Below, piece by piece: positions 23,901 to 31,973 of a stretch of DNA of 64,000 nucleotides. The position numbers and the translations under genes were made by a program. Source of the stretch: JBIYSM02 sp044759095 (lineage in GTDB: Bacteria > Bacillota > Bacilli > Brevibacillales > Brevibacillaceae). Under the pieces are notes generated by a model, which saw nothing but the letters and a program-made list of their open reading frames with translations, made no database searches and was not told the DNA's origin. The number at the start of each line of letters is the position of its first letter. The first letter of the stretch is position 1. The DNA lies in NCBI RefSeq assembly GCF_044759095.2, contig NZ_JBIYSM020000004.1, forward strand, positions 62,001 through 126,000, in the 5' to 3' direction.

Positions 23901-24674
23901 ATGGAAGACAAGGATTTTCAGCATTTTATCGACAGTGTAAAAAAAATGACAGGAATTGATCTCGCTCTATACAAGGAAGCGCAGATGAAACGGCGCCTTA
24001 CCTCTCTTCGCCTGAAGCGGGGATATGAGACGTTTGCCCGCTACTTTGAGGCGATCTCCAAAAACCAGGAGCTGTTTTACGAGTTTTTGGATCGCATGAC
24101 GATCAACGTGTCCGAGTTTTTTCGAAATCCGGGACGCTGGGAGGTATTGGAGAACAAAGTTCTCCCGCGGCTCGCAAAACAGTCGCCGCGATTGAAGTGC
24201 TGGAGCGCCGCCTGCTCGACCGGCGAAGAACCGTACACACTCAGTCTGATTCTGCTCCGCAAAAAGATCGAGGCATCGCTTCTGGCGACCGACATCGACG
24301 AGGGGGCTTTGGCCAAGGCAAAGCAGGGTGTATATACCGACCGATCGCTGCAGGATTGTCCAACGGAGTTGGTGTCCAAATATTTTACAAAAGATTCGAT
24401 GAGTTACCGCATTTCCGACGAAGTGAAGCAGAAAGTGACGTTTCGCAAGCACAATCTGCTGGCCGATTCGTTTGACACCAACTTTGATCTGATCATCTGC
24501 CGCAACGTCATGATTTACTTTACAGAGGAGGCGAAACACGAATTGTATCAAAAGTTCAGCCGCGCTCTTAAGCCGGGCGGAGTCTTGTTCGTTGGCAGCA
24601 CCGAGCAGATCTTTCAGCCGGGTCAGTACCAGTTTGAGGCGGAAGATACCTTTTTTTATCGAAAAATGGGATAA
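23901..24674 (+). CDS. cheR: Chemotaxis protein methyltransferase CheR
   Basis: Methylates glutamates of chemoreceptors with SAM during adaptation. The 257-residue protein has the helical N-terminal domain, MTINVSEFFRNP (near residue 75), the SAM loop SAACSTGEEPYTLS (near residue 102) and DLIICRNVMIYF. The ATG at 23901 follows AAGGGGAG; a start at 23835 would run through the hairpin region. The ndk-cheR-aroC order is the same as in Bacillus. Confidence 0.95.
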   Translation: MEDKDFQHFIDSVKKMTGIDLALYKEAQMKRRLTSLRLKRGYETFARYFEAISKNQELFYEFLDRMTINVSEFFRNPGRWEVLENKVLPRLAKQSPRLKCWSAACSTGEEPYTLSLILLRKKIEASLLATDIDEGALAKAKQGVYTDRSLQDCPTELVSKYFTKDSMSYRISDEVKQKVTFRKHNLLADSFDTNFDLIICRNVMIYFTEEAKHELYQKFSRALKPGGVLFVGSTEQIFQPGQYQFEAEDTFFYRKMG

Positions 24675-24748
24675 CTTCATTCCATTGGGGTATAGAGATG
24701 CTGTTTTTTCCCAAAGCTAAATGTAATCACATACATAGGAGGAAGCAG

Positions 24749-24916
24749 ATGGATAAGCAAAAGGTCATCGAAGCGTACCGGCGCGGCTTGATCACACTTC
24801 AGGAATGCGGACAAATCCTCGGTGCCGACAAGCCACAACTGGATGATCTCGTCCGAGTGGAAAATCTCCGCCGTCCGTTCCCCCCCAACTCCTATATGAT
24901 GGTGGACAATGCGTAG
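24749..24916 (+). CDS. Small hypothetical protein
   Basis: A 55-residue soluble protein, MDKQKVIEAYRRGLITLQE..., ending in RRPFPPNSYMMVDNA. The first half resembles a helix-turn-helix-like helical pair (YRRGLITLQECGQILG). A strong AGGAGG precedes the ATG, and a terminator follows, so it is probably a real gene. I know no function. Confidence 0.6.
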   Translation: MDKQKVIEAYRRGLITLQECGQILGADKPQLDDLVRVENLRRPFPPNSYMMVDNA

Positions 24917-24935
24917 CCATCGCGTTGACGTCAGG

Positions 24936-24962
24936 CGCTTCTCTTACGGGAGAAGCGTTTTT
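24936..24962 (+). terminator. Terminator before the aro genes
   Basis: CGCTTCTC (24936-24943) pairs with GAGAAGCG (24950-24957), then TTTTT. Confidence 0.88.
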
Positions 24963-24995
24963 CATGCCGGATGAAAGGAACTTTCCCGTTTCGTA

Positions 24996-25024
24996 TTTCC
25001 ACGGGCAAGCAGGTGTGATATTAT
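24996..25024 (+). promoter_or_regulatory. Candidate sigma-A promoter for aroC
   Basis: TTTCCA (24996-25001), 17-bp spacer, TATTAT (25019-25024) preceded by TGA (extended -10). The leader of about 65 bases is rich in GAG triplets near the ribosome site. Confidence 0.55.
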
Positions 25025-25094
25025 AACGCTTAAAAGCGTGAAAGGACAGCGATACAGATAAGAGGCTGCCTGAGAGTTGGAGGAGTGAAGAGAG

Positions 25095-26255
25095 ATGAGA
25101 TACTTGACAGCAGGGGAATCTCACGGCCCGCAGCTGACGGCCGTTATTGAAGGGATTCCGAGCAATTTGCCGTTCTCCATCGAGAAGATCAACGAACAGC
25201 TGGCGCGGCGGCAGAAAGGGCATGGCCGCGGCAGACGAATGCAGATTGAAAAGGATCAGGTGAAAGTTCTCTCCGGTGTGCGCCACGGTTATACGACCGG
25301 AGCGCCGATCACCCTGGTTGTAGAAAACAAGGACTGGGCCCACTGGCAGGGCATCATGAGTGCTGAACCGGTCGAAGGTGCGGAAGAAAAACGTCGGGTG
25401 TCACGTCCGCGTCCTGGACACGCCGATTTGAACGGCGCAATCAAATATCATCAGCGGGATATGCGAAATATTCTGGAACGTTCCAGCGCACGTGAAACGA
25501 CCATGCGCGTAGCAGTGGGAGCTGTGGCTCGCCAACTGCTGGAGGCGTTTGGCATTCGGATCGGCGGTCAGGTGCTGCAGATCGGCGATGTCATCGCAAA
25601 GCGCCAGGATGTCAGTCTGGAAGAGCTGATCAGCCGCACGGAGGAATCCCCGGTACGCTGTCTGGACAAGGAAGCAGAAGCGAAAATGATGGCAGCCATT
25701 GACAAAGCGAAGCAGGACGGTGACTCACTGGGGGGCATTGTCGAAGTGATCGTGGAAGGAGTCCCGATCGGTCTGGGCAGTCACGTGCAGTGGGACCGCA
25801 AGTTGGACGGACGTCTGGCACAGGCGATTTTGAGCATTCAGGCATTCAAAGGTGTAGAAATTGGCATCGGCTTTGAAGCGGCAGGTTTGCCCGGCTCTCA
25901 GGTGCACGACGAGATCGTTTGGTCGGAAGAGACTGGATACAGCCGCAAAACGAATCGCGCCGGCGGTCTGGAAGGTGGCATGACGACGGGCATGCCGATT
26001 GTTGTCCGCGGCGTGATGAAGCCGATTCCAACGCTGTACAAACCGTTGATGAGTGTGGACATCGACAGCAAAGAACCATTTTCGGCCAGCATCGAACGTT
26101 CTGACAGTTGTGCCGTTCCTGCCGCCAGTGTCGTCGCCGAGGCGGTCGTCGCCTGGGAAATCGCCCGCGCGATGTGTGAAAAGTTTCCGTCCGATGCGAT
26201 GGACGACATGCTGGAGAACGTACGACAATACCGCGAATACACGGAGCGGTTCTGA
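25095..26255 (+). CDS. aroC: Chorismate synthase
   Basis: Last step of the shikimate pathway: 5-enolpyruvylshikimate-3-phosphate to chorismate, with reduced FMN. The 386-residue protein has GESHGPQL near its start, the FMN/substrate blocks RRMQIEKDQ and RPGHADLNGAIKY, and GGLEGGMTTGMPI. It opens the aromatic supraoperon. The start follows GGAGGAG, which is part of a run of GAG triplets. Confidence 0.97.
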   Translation: MRYLTAGESHGPQLTAVIEGIPSNLPFSIEKINEQLARRQKGHGRGRRMQIEKDQVKVLSGVRHGYTTGAPITLVVENKDWAHWQGIMSAEPVEGAEEKRRVSRPRPGHADLNGAIKYHQRDMRNILERSSARETTMRVAVGAVARQLLEAFGIRIGGQVLQIGDVIAKRQDVSLEELISRTEESPVRCLDKEAEAKMMAAIDKAKQDGDSLGGIVEVIVEGVPIGLGSHVQWDRKLDGRLAQAILSIQAFKGVEIGIGFEAAGLPGSQVHDEIVWSEETGYSRKTNRAGGLEGGMTTGMPIVVRGVMKPIPTLYKPLMSVDIDSKEPFSASIERSDSCAVPAASVVAEAVVAWEIARAMCEKFPSDAMDDMLENVRQYREYTERF

Positions 26256-27355
26256 TGTGGCCAAGAACACTCCACGTTGAGTTGGATGAGCGCTCGTACC
26301 CGATTCAGATCGGGGAGGGGCTTTTGCAGCAGGCGGCGACACTGCTGCAGGATGTCGGGATCTTACCTGGGCGCTCGCTGTTCATCGTGACCGACGAGAA
26401 TGTGGCACCGCTGTATCTGTCTCCGCTTGTCTCCCAGCTTGAGACGGCCGGTTATCGCGTCGCTTCCTGTGTGATCGAGGCTGGTGAACAATCCAAAAGT
26501 CTGGCCGTTTATGAACGGGTGATGACAGCTTCGATCGAAGCGGGTCTGGATCGCAAATCAGCCCTGCTTGCGCTTGGCGGCGGTGTAGTGGGTGATCTGG
26601 CTGGTTTCGTTGCTGCGACGTTCATGCGGGGAATTGATTTTGTGCAAGTGCCAACAACCTTGCTTGCCCATGACAGTTCGGTAGGGGGAAAAGTGGCAAT
26701 CAACCACCCCCTCGGAAAGAACCTGATCGGCGCCTTTCATCAACCCCGCATGGTGTTGTACGATACGGCTGCCTTGCGCAGTCTGCCAAAGCGGGAGGTG
26801 GCCGCCGGTTTCGCGGAAGTGATCAAACACGGTCTGATATCCGATGAGAGGTTTGTCACCTGGCTGGAAGAACATGCGGATGAGCTGTGGCAGCTTCATT
26901 CTGAGTATGTGGCCGAGGCCATCCAGCGCGGATGCGCGGTGAAAGCGGCAATCGTGTCCGCTGACGAGACCGAACAGGGGATGCGCGCCCTGTTAAATCT
27001 GGGTCATACCTTTGGCCATGCGTTTGAAGCCCTTAGTGATTACGCCCGGTTGAACCATGGGGAAGCCATTTCGATCGGCATGTGCCTGGCGGCCAAAACA
27101 GCGGAGCGAATGGGATTGGCCGACCGGGGAGTGTATGAGCGGACAGCTCGTGTTTTGCGACGTTTCCATCTGCCCACCGAGTGGCCGAAGCCGTTTGACC
27201 CCATTCAGGTGCTGACAGTCATGAAACGTGATAAAAAAACGGTGTCAGGGAAACTGGCTCTCGTTCTGCCGAGAGCGATCGGTCGAGTAGAGCTGGTAAA
27301 AGAGATAGAAGAGAGCCTGATCCTGGAGATTATGAGAGAGGAATGGGGGAAGTAG
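26255..27355 (+). CDS. aroB: 3-dehydroquinate synthase
   Basis: Second step of the shikimate pathway: cyclises DAHP to 3-dehydroquinate, with NAD and a divalent metal. The 366-residue protein has the NAD motif GGGVVGDLAGFVAATFMRG (near residue 108), the active-site string HPLGKNLIGAFHQP and the metal histidines in LGHTFGHAFE and NHGEAISIG. Its ATG shares a base with the aroC stop (TGATG). Confidence 0.97.
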   Translation: MWPRTLHVELDERSYPIQIGEGLLQQAATLLQDVGILPGRSLFIVTDENVAPLYLSPLVSQLETAGYRVASCVIEAGEQSKSLAVYERVMTASIEAGLDRKSALLALGGGVVGDLAGFVAATFMRGIDFVQVPTTLLAHDSSVGGKVAINHPLGKNLIGAFHQPRMVLYDTAALRSLPKREVAAGFAEVIKHGLISDERFVTWLEEHADELWQLHSEYVAEAIQRGCAVKAAIVSADETEQGMRALLNLGHTFGHAFEALSDYARLNHGEAISIGMCLAAKTAERMGLADRGVYERTARVLRRFHLPTEWPKPFDPIQVLTVMKRDKKTVSGKLALVLPRAIGRVELVKEIEESLILEIMREEWGK

Positions 27356-27359
27356 AGAG

Positions 27360-27740
27360 ATGGGAGTGCGAGGAATCAGGGGAGCCATCACGGTTGAGAG
27401 CAATACGCGGGAGTCAATCGTCGCAGCGGCAAAACTCCTGTTGGAAGAGATGGTTAAGCAAAACGAGGTCGGCGTTGACGACATCGTGAGTGTACTGCTC
27501 ACCACCACGCAGGATCTGCAGGCAACGTTTCCGGCGCAGGCTGCGCGGCTGTTGGAGGGATGGGAATACGTGCCGTTGATGTGCGCGCAGGAAATTCCCG
27601 TGCCCGGGAGTTTGCCGAGCTGTATCCGTGTCATGATGCACGTCAATACGGAAAAGTCAGCCCGGGAGATTCACCATGTTTTCCTCCGGGACGCAGTAAG
27701 TCTTCGCCCTGATTTGGCAAAACGTTTGGCAAAACGTTAG
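27360..27740 (+). CDS. aroH: Chorismate mutase, AroH type
   Basis: Converts chorismate to prephenate for phenylalanine and tyrosine. The 126-residue protein is of the trimeric AroH class (MGVRGIRGAITVESNT, catalytic Arg in RGIRGA, PVPGSLPSCIRVMMHV). It begins 4 bases after aroB. The last codons contain a short tandem repeat (AKRLAKR, duplicated TTTGGCAAAACG), just before the trp promoter. Confidence 0.95.
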   Translation: MGVRGIRGAITVESNTRESIVAAAKLLLEEMVKQNEVGVDDIVSVLLTTTQDLQATFPAQAARLLEGWEYVPLMCAQEIPVPGSLPSCIRVMMHVNTEKSAREIHHVFLRDAVSLRPDLAKRLAKR

Positions 27741-27769
27741 TTGACATTCTGATCGCTCTCTTTTACTAT
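27741..27769 (+). promoter_or_regulatory. Sigma-A promoter of the trp genes
   Basis: A perfect TTGACA (27741-27746), 17-bp spacer, TACTAT (27764-27769), starting immediately after the aroH stop; transcription would begin near 27776. The 10-bp arms GATCGCTCTC (27751-27760) and GAGAGCGATC (27780-27789) form a perfect inverted repeat around the -10. Confidence 0.8.
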
Positions 27770-27777
27770 AAAGTGAA

Positions 27778-27886
27778 ACGAGAGCGATCTCGTCAGTTAC
27801 CTGCAGGTTTAGGAACTAGCTGAGAGCAGAGCAAAGAACAGTTGAGATGAGAAGAGTTAGGTTGAGGAGAGAAGAGAAATAGCTAG
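27778..27886 (+). promoter_or_regulatory. trp leader: 5' stem-loop and TRAP-binding triplet array
   Basis: ACGAGA (27778-27783) and TCTCGT (27788-27793) form a stem with a GCGA tetraloop at the very 5' end of the predicted transcript, like the 5' stem-loop of the Bacillus trp leader. Then G/T/A/C-AG triplets occur about every 5 bases, with starts at 27824, 27829, 27834 (AAG), 27839 (CAG), 27844, 27849, 27854, 27858, 27864, 27869, 27874, 27880 and 27884. Eleven or more triplets at this spacing is what the 11-subunit TRAP ring binds. mtrB is present at 17407. Confidence 0.88.
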
Positions 27887-27917
27887 GATGATCATGACCA
27901 TGAATGAGCTATCATGA

Positions 27918-27943
27918 AATCCAGGACTCTTCCTGGGTTTTTT
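27918..27943 (+). terminator. trp attenuator terminator
   Basis: AATCCAGGA (27918-27926) pairs with TCCTGGGTT (27931-27939, one T-G pair), followed by a T-run, 40-50 bases before trpE. A possible competing stem is ATAGCT (27879-27884), which overlaps the last triplets, with AGCTAT (27907-27912); it does not overlap the terminator stem directly. Confidence 0.82.
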
Positions 27944-27961
27944 CTGTTTTTTCTCCCCCTT

Positions 27962-27982
27962 CCTCTTCACCAAAGAGGTGAA
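27962..27982 (+). promoter_or_regulatory. Hairpin over the trpE Shine-Dalgarno
   Basis: AAGAGGTGA is the ribosome site. CCTCTT (27962-27967) pairs with AAGAGG (27973-27978), and alternatively TTCACC (27966-27971) with GGTGAA (27977-27982). Either hides the ribosome site. In Bacillus, TRAP also promotes a hairpin of this kind. Confidence 0.6.
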
Positions 27983-27990
27983 TGAATCCC

Positions 27991-29505
27991 ATGTTTTATC
28001 CTTCCCTGGCCGAGGTCCAATCTCTTTCGGCACACTACTCCCTGATTCCCGTGCGCATGGTGCTGCTTGCTGACCAGGAGACGCCGATTCGCCTGTATCA
28101 GAAGATTCGCACAAACGATTCCTTCCTGCTGGAAAGCGTGGAAGGCGGAGCGCGCTGGGCCCGATATTCCTTTATCGGGATGCGTCCGTTCCAAATCATC
28201 GAGGCAAAAGGAACAAAGGTCGTGATTCGCGATCGAACCGGACACGAGCAGGAGCAGGAGGGCAATCCTGTCTTGATCCTGCGAGAGCATGTGGAACGAT
28301 ACAAAAGTCCGAAGCTGCCGCAACTGCCTCGCCTGAGCGGAGGGGCCGTCGGATTTTTCGGCTATAACACACTGCATTACTTTGAGGATTTGCCCCGACA
28401 TCGCAAGGAGAGATTGGATGTACCCGACATGCGGTTCCTGTTTGTGGACGAGATCGTTGCTTTCGATCATCTGAAACAGGAAATCCAGCTGATCGTCAAT
28501 CTGCATGTGGAGGCGGAGGACACATCCACTGAGATTGCCGCAAAGTACGAAGTCGTCTGTCAACGCCTGCGGGAGCTGGCAGCGGAGGTAACCGCCCCTT
28601 ATCACGACGAAAGCCGGGTTGCCCTTTCCGATCAGCCAATCCGCGAGTTGGATGTGGAAGCCAACATGACCCGATCGGAATTTGAATCGATCGTCGAACG
28701 GGCGAAAGAGTATATCGCGGCGGGAGATATCTTTCAGGTTGTGCTGTCCCAACGTTTTCAAGTGAAAACGGATGTCGATCCGTTTTCCGTCTACCGCGTG
28801 CTGCGTACGCTGAATCCGTCCCCGTACATGTACTATCTGCAGTTTGGTGAAGAGACGATCGCCGGCACATCGCCGGAACTGCTCGTGCGAGTGGAGGATC
28901 GAAAAGTGGAAATGCGGCCGATCGCCGGGACCCGCAAGAGAGGGGCGACTCCTCTTGAGGATTTGGCATTGGCCGAGGACTTGCTGGCTGATTCCAAAGA
29001 GCGGTCTGAACACTACATGCTGCTTGATCTCGGACGAAATGACGTCGGCAAGGTCTCGGATTACGGCAGTGTGCGTGTGGAAGAACAACTGATGATTGAG
29101 CACTACTCCCATGTCATGCACATGGTGTCCCACGTTACGGGGCAGCTGCGGGATGGACTGCATCCGTTTGACGCGCTTTTGTCTGCATTCCCGGCGGGTA
29201 CGGTTTCCGGCGCGCCAAAGCTTCGGGCCATGGAAATCATCGCTGAACTCGAACCTGAGGCCCGTCACACTTACGCTGGAGCGATTGGTTACATCAGTTT
29301 TCACGGGGCGCTGGACACCTGCATTACGATTCGCACCCTGCTGTTCAAGGACAACTGCGCGTACGTACAGGCAGGTGCCGGTATCGTGGCTGATTCGGTC
29401 CCACATCACGAATATCAGGAAACGGTAAACAAAGCGGCAGGAATGCTGTCTGCCTTGAAAAAAGCGGAACAGCTCTTCGTGCGGAAGGAGGAACAACCAT
29501 GCTGA
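27991..29505 (+). CDS. trpE: Anthranilate synthase component I
   Basis: Makes anthranilate from chorismate. The ~504-residue protein has LLES and WARYSFIG (Trp-binding region) near the N-terminus and the catalytic blocks SPELLVRV, RPIAGTRKRG, DLGRNDVG and FPAGTVSGAPK. ATG 27991 is preferred on spacing; ATG 27982 is an in-frame alternative very close to the ribosome site. No trpG lies in this operon, as in Bacillus, where the glutaminase subunit is shared with folate synthesis elsewhere. Confidence 0.96.
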   Translation: MFYPSLAEVQSLSAHYSLIPVRMVLLADQETPIRLYQKIRTNDSFLLESVEGGARWARYSFIGMRPFQIIEAKGTKVVIRDRTGHEQEQEGNPVLILREHVERYKSPKLPQLPRLSGGAVGFFGYNTLHYFEDLPRHRKERLDVPDMRFLFVDEIVAFDHLKQEIQLIVNLHVEAEDTSTEIAAKYEVVCQRLRELAAEVTAPYHDESRVALSDQPIRELDVEANMTRSEFESIVERAKEYIAAGDIFQVVLSQRFQVKTDVDPFSVYRVLRTLNPSPYMYYLQFGEETIAGTSPELLVRVEDRKVEMRPIAGTRKRGATPLEDLALAEDLLADSKERSEHYMLLDLGRNDVGKVSDYGSVRVEEQLMIEHYSHVMHMVSHVTGQLRDGLHPFDALLSAFPAGTVSGAPKLRAMEIIAELEPEARHTYAGAIGYISFHGALDTCITIRTLLFKDNCAYVQAGAGIVADSVPHHEYQETVNKAAGMLSALKKAEQLFVRKEEQPC

Positions 29506-30524
29506 CAGTTGCATTGGAACAAATCTTGAGAGGAAAACACCTCGACCGTCAAACGGCGCGGCAGGCGATGGGCGAAATCATGGACGGAAAAGCGACTCCG
29601 GCCCAAATCGGGGCTTTTCTCGCCAGTCTCCGCCTAAAAGGGGAGCAAGTGGAAGAGATTATTGGTTTTGCCCAGGCCATGCGGGAACGAGCCGTGCGCG
29701 TTCCGCTGGAGGCCCAAGGGCTGGTGGATACGTGTGGCACAGGCGGCGACGGCTGCGATACGTTTAACATTTCCACAGCGGCAGCCATCGTGGCGGCGAG
29801 TGACGGCGTGCAGATCGCCAAGCACGGGAATCGGGCGGTATCGAGCAAGAGCGGCAGCGCCGACGTGCTGGAGGCTTTGGGTGTAGCGATCACGCTCTCG
29901 CCTGCTGCTGCAGCTCTCTGCCTGCGGGCAACCAACCTGTGCTTCCTGTTTGCTCCCCTCTATCATCAGGCGATGAAGCATGCGGCAGGTCCACGAAAAG
30001 ATCTGGCGGTGCGTACGGTGTTTAACTTGCTGGGACCACTCACCAATCCGGCAGGTGCGAAGCGGCAGCTGCTAGGCGTATACGACGCCGCTTTGCTTCC
30101 TATAGTGGCGGAGGTGCTGGGTGAACTTGGCGTAGAGCGAGCACTGGTGGTATCCGGGGAGGACGGTCTCGACGAACTGACGGTTACCGGACGGAGTCGA
30201 ATCGCAGAGCTGCGGGACGGAAACATTCATACGTACGAAATCGAACCGGAGCATTTTGGCCTGCGCCGCCATGCAATGGAAGAGCTGCGCGGCGGCGATG
30301 CTTTCACCAACGCAACCATCATTCGGGAAGTGTTTGCCGGCAAACGCGGCGCAGCCCGCGACATCGTCCTTTTGAACGCGGGGGCGATTCTCTACCTGGC
30401 CGACCGGGTAAGCTCCATGGAAAAGGGCGTGATCCGTGCGGCTGAACTGATTGACCAAGGCGAGGTCATGCGAAAGCTGGAACAGATTCGTCAGGTGGCA
30501 GGAGGGATCACCAATGCTTCGTAA
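29499..30524 (+). CDS. trpD: Anthranilate phosphoribosyltransferase
   Basis: Attaches phosphoribose to anthranilate. The 341-residue protein has the PRPP-binding string DTCGTGGDGCDTFNIST (near residue 76), KHGNRAVSSKSGSADVLEALG and the block GPLTNPAGAKRQLLGVY. It overlaps trpE by 7 bases behind AAGGAGG, indicating translational coupling. Confidence 0.97.
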   Translation: MLTVALEQILRGKHLDRQTARQAMGEIMDGKATPAQIGAFLASLRLKGEQVEEIIGFAQAMRERAVRVPLEAQGLVDTCGTGGDGCDTFNISTAAAIVAASDGVQIAKHGNRAVSSKSGSADVLEALGVAITLSPAAAALCLRATNLCFLFAPLYHQAMKHAAGPRKDLAVRTVFNLLGPLTNPAGAKRQLLGVYDAALLPIVAEVLGELGVERALVVSGEDGLDELTVTGRSRIAELRDGNIHTYEIEPEHFGLRRHAMEELRGGDAFTNATIIREVFAGKRGAARDIVLLNAGAILYLADRVSSMEKGVIRAAELIDQGEVMRKLEQIRQVAGGITNAS

Positions 30525-31323
30525 GATCGTGGAAACCAAAAAAGAAGAGGTGGCCCGCCTTAAGCAGCGCACCACGATGCAGTCACTGCTGGACCAGGCG
30601 AGTTTTGCCCCTCCGGTGCGGGACTTCCATCGGGCGCTCGTGGATAGCCCGCGTCCTGTCAGCGTCATTGCAGAGGTGAAAAAGGCGTCTCCATCCAAGG
30701 GCGTGATTCGAGAGGACTTTGAACCGGTGACACTGGCTCAGGCGTATGCGTCAGCCGATGCAGAGGCCATCTCCGTACTCACGGACGAAACCTATTTCCA
30801 GGGAAGTCTCCAATACCTTCGCTGCATCCGCGAAGCAGTGGCGCAGCCGCTTTTGCGCAAGGATTTTCTTATCGACGAGATGCAGGTGGCGGAGGCCCGG
30901 ACAGCAGGAGCCGACTGCATTTTGCTGATTGCCGCCATTCTCGAAGGGAATCAGCTGCGGCATCTGTTCCAAACGGCGTCGGCGTTGGGGATGGACGTGT
31001 TGCTGGAAGTGCACGACCGCAAGGAGCTTGAGCTTGTCTTCCGATATACGGAGCCGAAGCTCTTGGGCATAAACAATCGCAATCTCCGGACGTTTGAGAC
31101 GAATGTGAAAACGACTGCCGAACTGGCTGCACTCGTTCCGCCAGGGGTCGCGGTGGTAAGCGAGAGCGGGATCGGCAAACGACAGGACATCGAGTGCGTA
31201 CTCGAGGCTGGTGCCCGTGCCGTGCTGGTAGGAGAGCATTTCATGCGTCAGGCTGATGTTCGACAGGCGGTCATCGATCTGGCTGGAGAGCGTCTCGATC
31301 TGACTGGACGTGTTGGTCGATGA
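30514..31323 (+). CDS. trpC: Indole-3-glycerol phosphate synthase
   Basis: Closes the indole ring. The 269-residue TIM barrel has the signatures VIAEVKKASPSKG (near residue 50), LRKDFLID, LLIAAIL and GINNRNLRTFE. The ATG at 30514 follows AGGAGGG and lies inside the end of trpD (11-base overlap); a frame open from 30451 has no ribosome site. Confidence 0.97.
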   Translation: MLRKIVETKKEEVARLKQRTTMQSLLDQASFAPPVRDFHRALVDSPRPVSVIAEVKKASPSKGVIREDFEPVTLAQAYASADAEAISVLTDETYFQGSLQYLRCIREAVAQPLLRKDFLIDEMQVAEARTAGADCILLIAAILEGNQLRHLFQTASALGMDVLLEVHDRKELELVFRYTEPKLLGINNRNLRTFETNVKTTAELAALVPPGVAVVSESGIGKRQDIECVLEAGARAVLVGEHFMRQADVRQAVIDLAGERLDLTGRVGR

Positions 31324-31973
31324 CAAAGGTGAAAATCTGCGGTGTCAAGCGACAGGAAACACTGGAGCTGTTGGCGGAGCTAAAAGTTGACTACGTCGGG
31401 TTTCTATTTGCCGAAAGCAGACGAAGAATTTCTGCCGAAGAGGCGGGGAAACTGCTGCGTTCGGCCCAGTACCCTCCTGCTGCGGTCGGCGTATTTGTAA
31501 ATCCTACCTTCTCCGAGCTGGAGGAGGTGCTGTCTTACGCTCCTCTTTCCGTAATTCAACTGCACGGGACTGAGTCTGTGGCATTCTGCCGGGAGGTGGC
31601 CGACCGCTTTCGGCTCCCCGTGTGGAAAGCGATCGCCGTTTCCGCAGAAGAGCGGCTGACAGAGGTGTTGAAATCGTACCAAGGAGCGGTAGACGCCTTC
31701 TTGTTCGATACGCACGACCCCAAGCAGGCGGGTGGGACCGGCAAGCGCTTTTCCTGGGAGGTGATTCCCCGTTTGCGCGAGCAGGCAAAAGAGACGATAT
31801 GCATCATTGCCGGCGGTATCAACGAATCCAATGTGGGAGAATTGCTTGTTGATTATCAGCCGCAAATGATTGACATCTCCAGCGGAGTGGAGACAGACGG
31901 AGAAAAAGACCGTGAAAAAATAAGACGATTCATGCAAAGGGTGAGAGCGTATGACCATACAGACGATCGGTAA
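31320..31973 (+). CDS. trpF: Phosphoribosylanthranilate isomerase
   Basis: Amadori rearrangement of phosphoribosylanthranilate. The 217-residue TIM barrel starts MTKVKICGVKRQETLELL and has VGVFVNPTFSELEEV, IQLHGTES and DISSGVETDGEKD. It overlaps trpC by 4 bases and trpB by 23 bases, so its C-terminus is slightly extended compared with most homologues. Confidence 0.96.
   Translation: MTKVKICGVKRQETLELLAELKVDYVGFLFAESRRRISAEEAGKLLRSAQYPPAAVGVFVNPTFSELEEVLSYAPLSVIQLHGTESVAFCREVADRFRLPVWKAIAVSAEERLTEVLKSYQGAVDAFLFDTHDPKQAGGTGKRFSWEVIPRLREQAKETICIIAGGINESNVGELLVDYQPQMIDISSGVETDGEKDREKIRRFMQRVRAYDHTDDR

Noticed and set aside
27718..27740. Tandem TTTGGCAAAACG at the end of aroH as an operator repeat
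   Set aside because: Only two direct copies, both coding for the C-terminal AKR repeats of AroH; a small coding duplication explains them.
27967..29514. A 515-codon minus-strand frame opposite trpE
   Set aside because: Shadow of trpE; no ribosome site and no recognisable protein.
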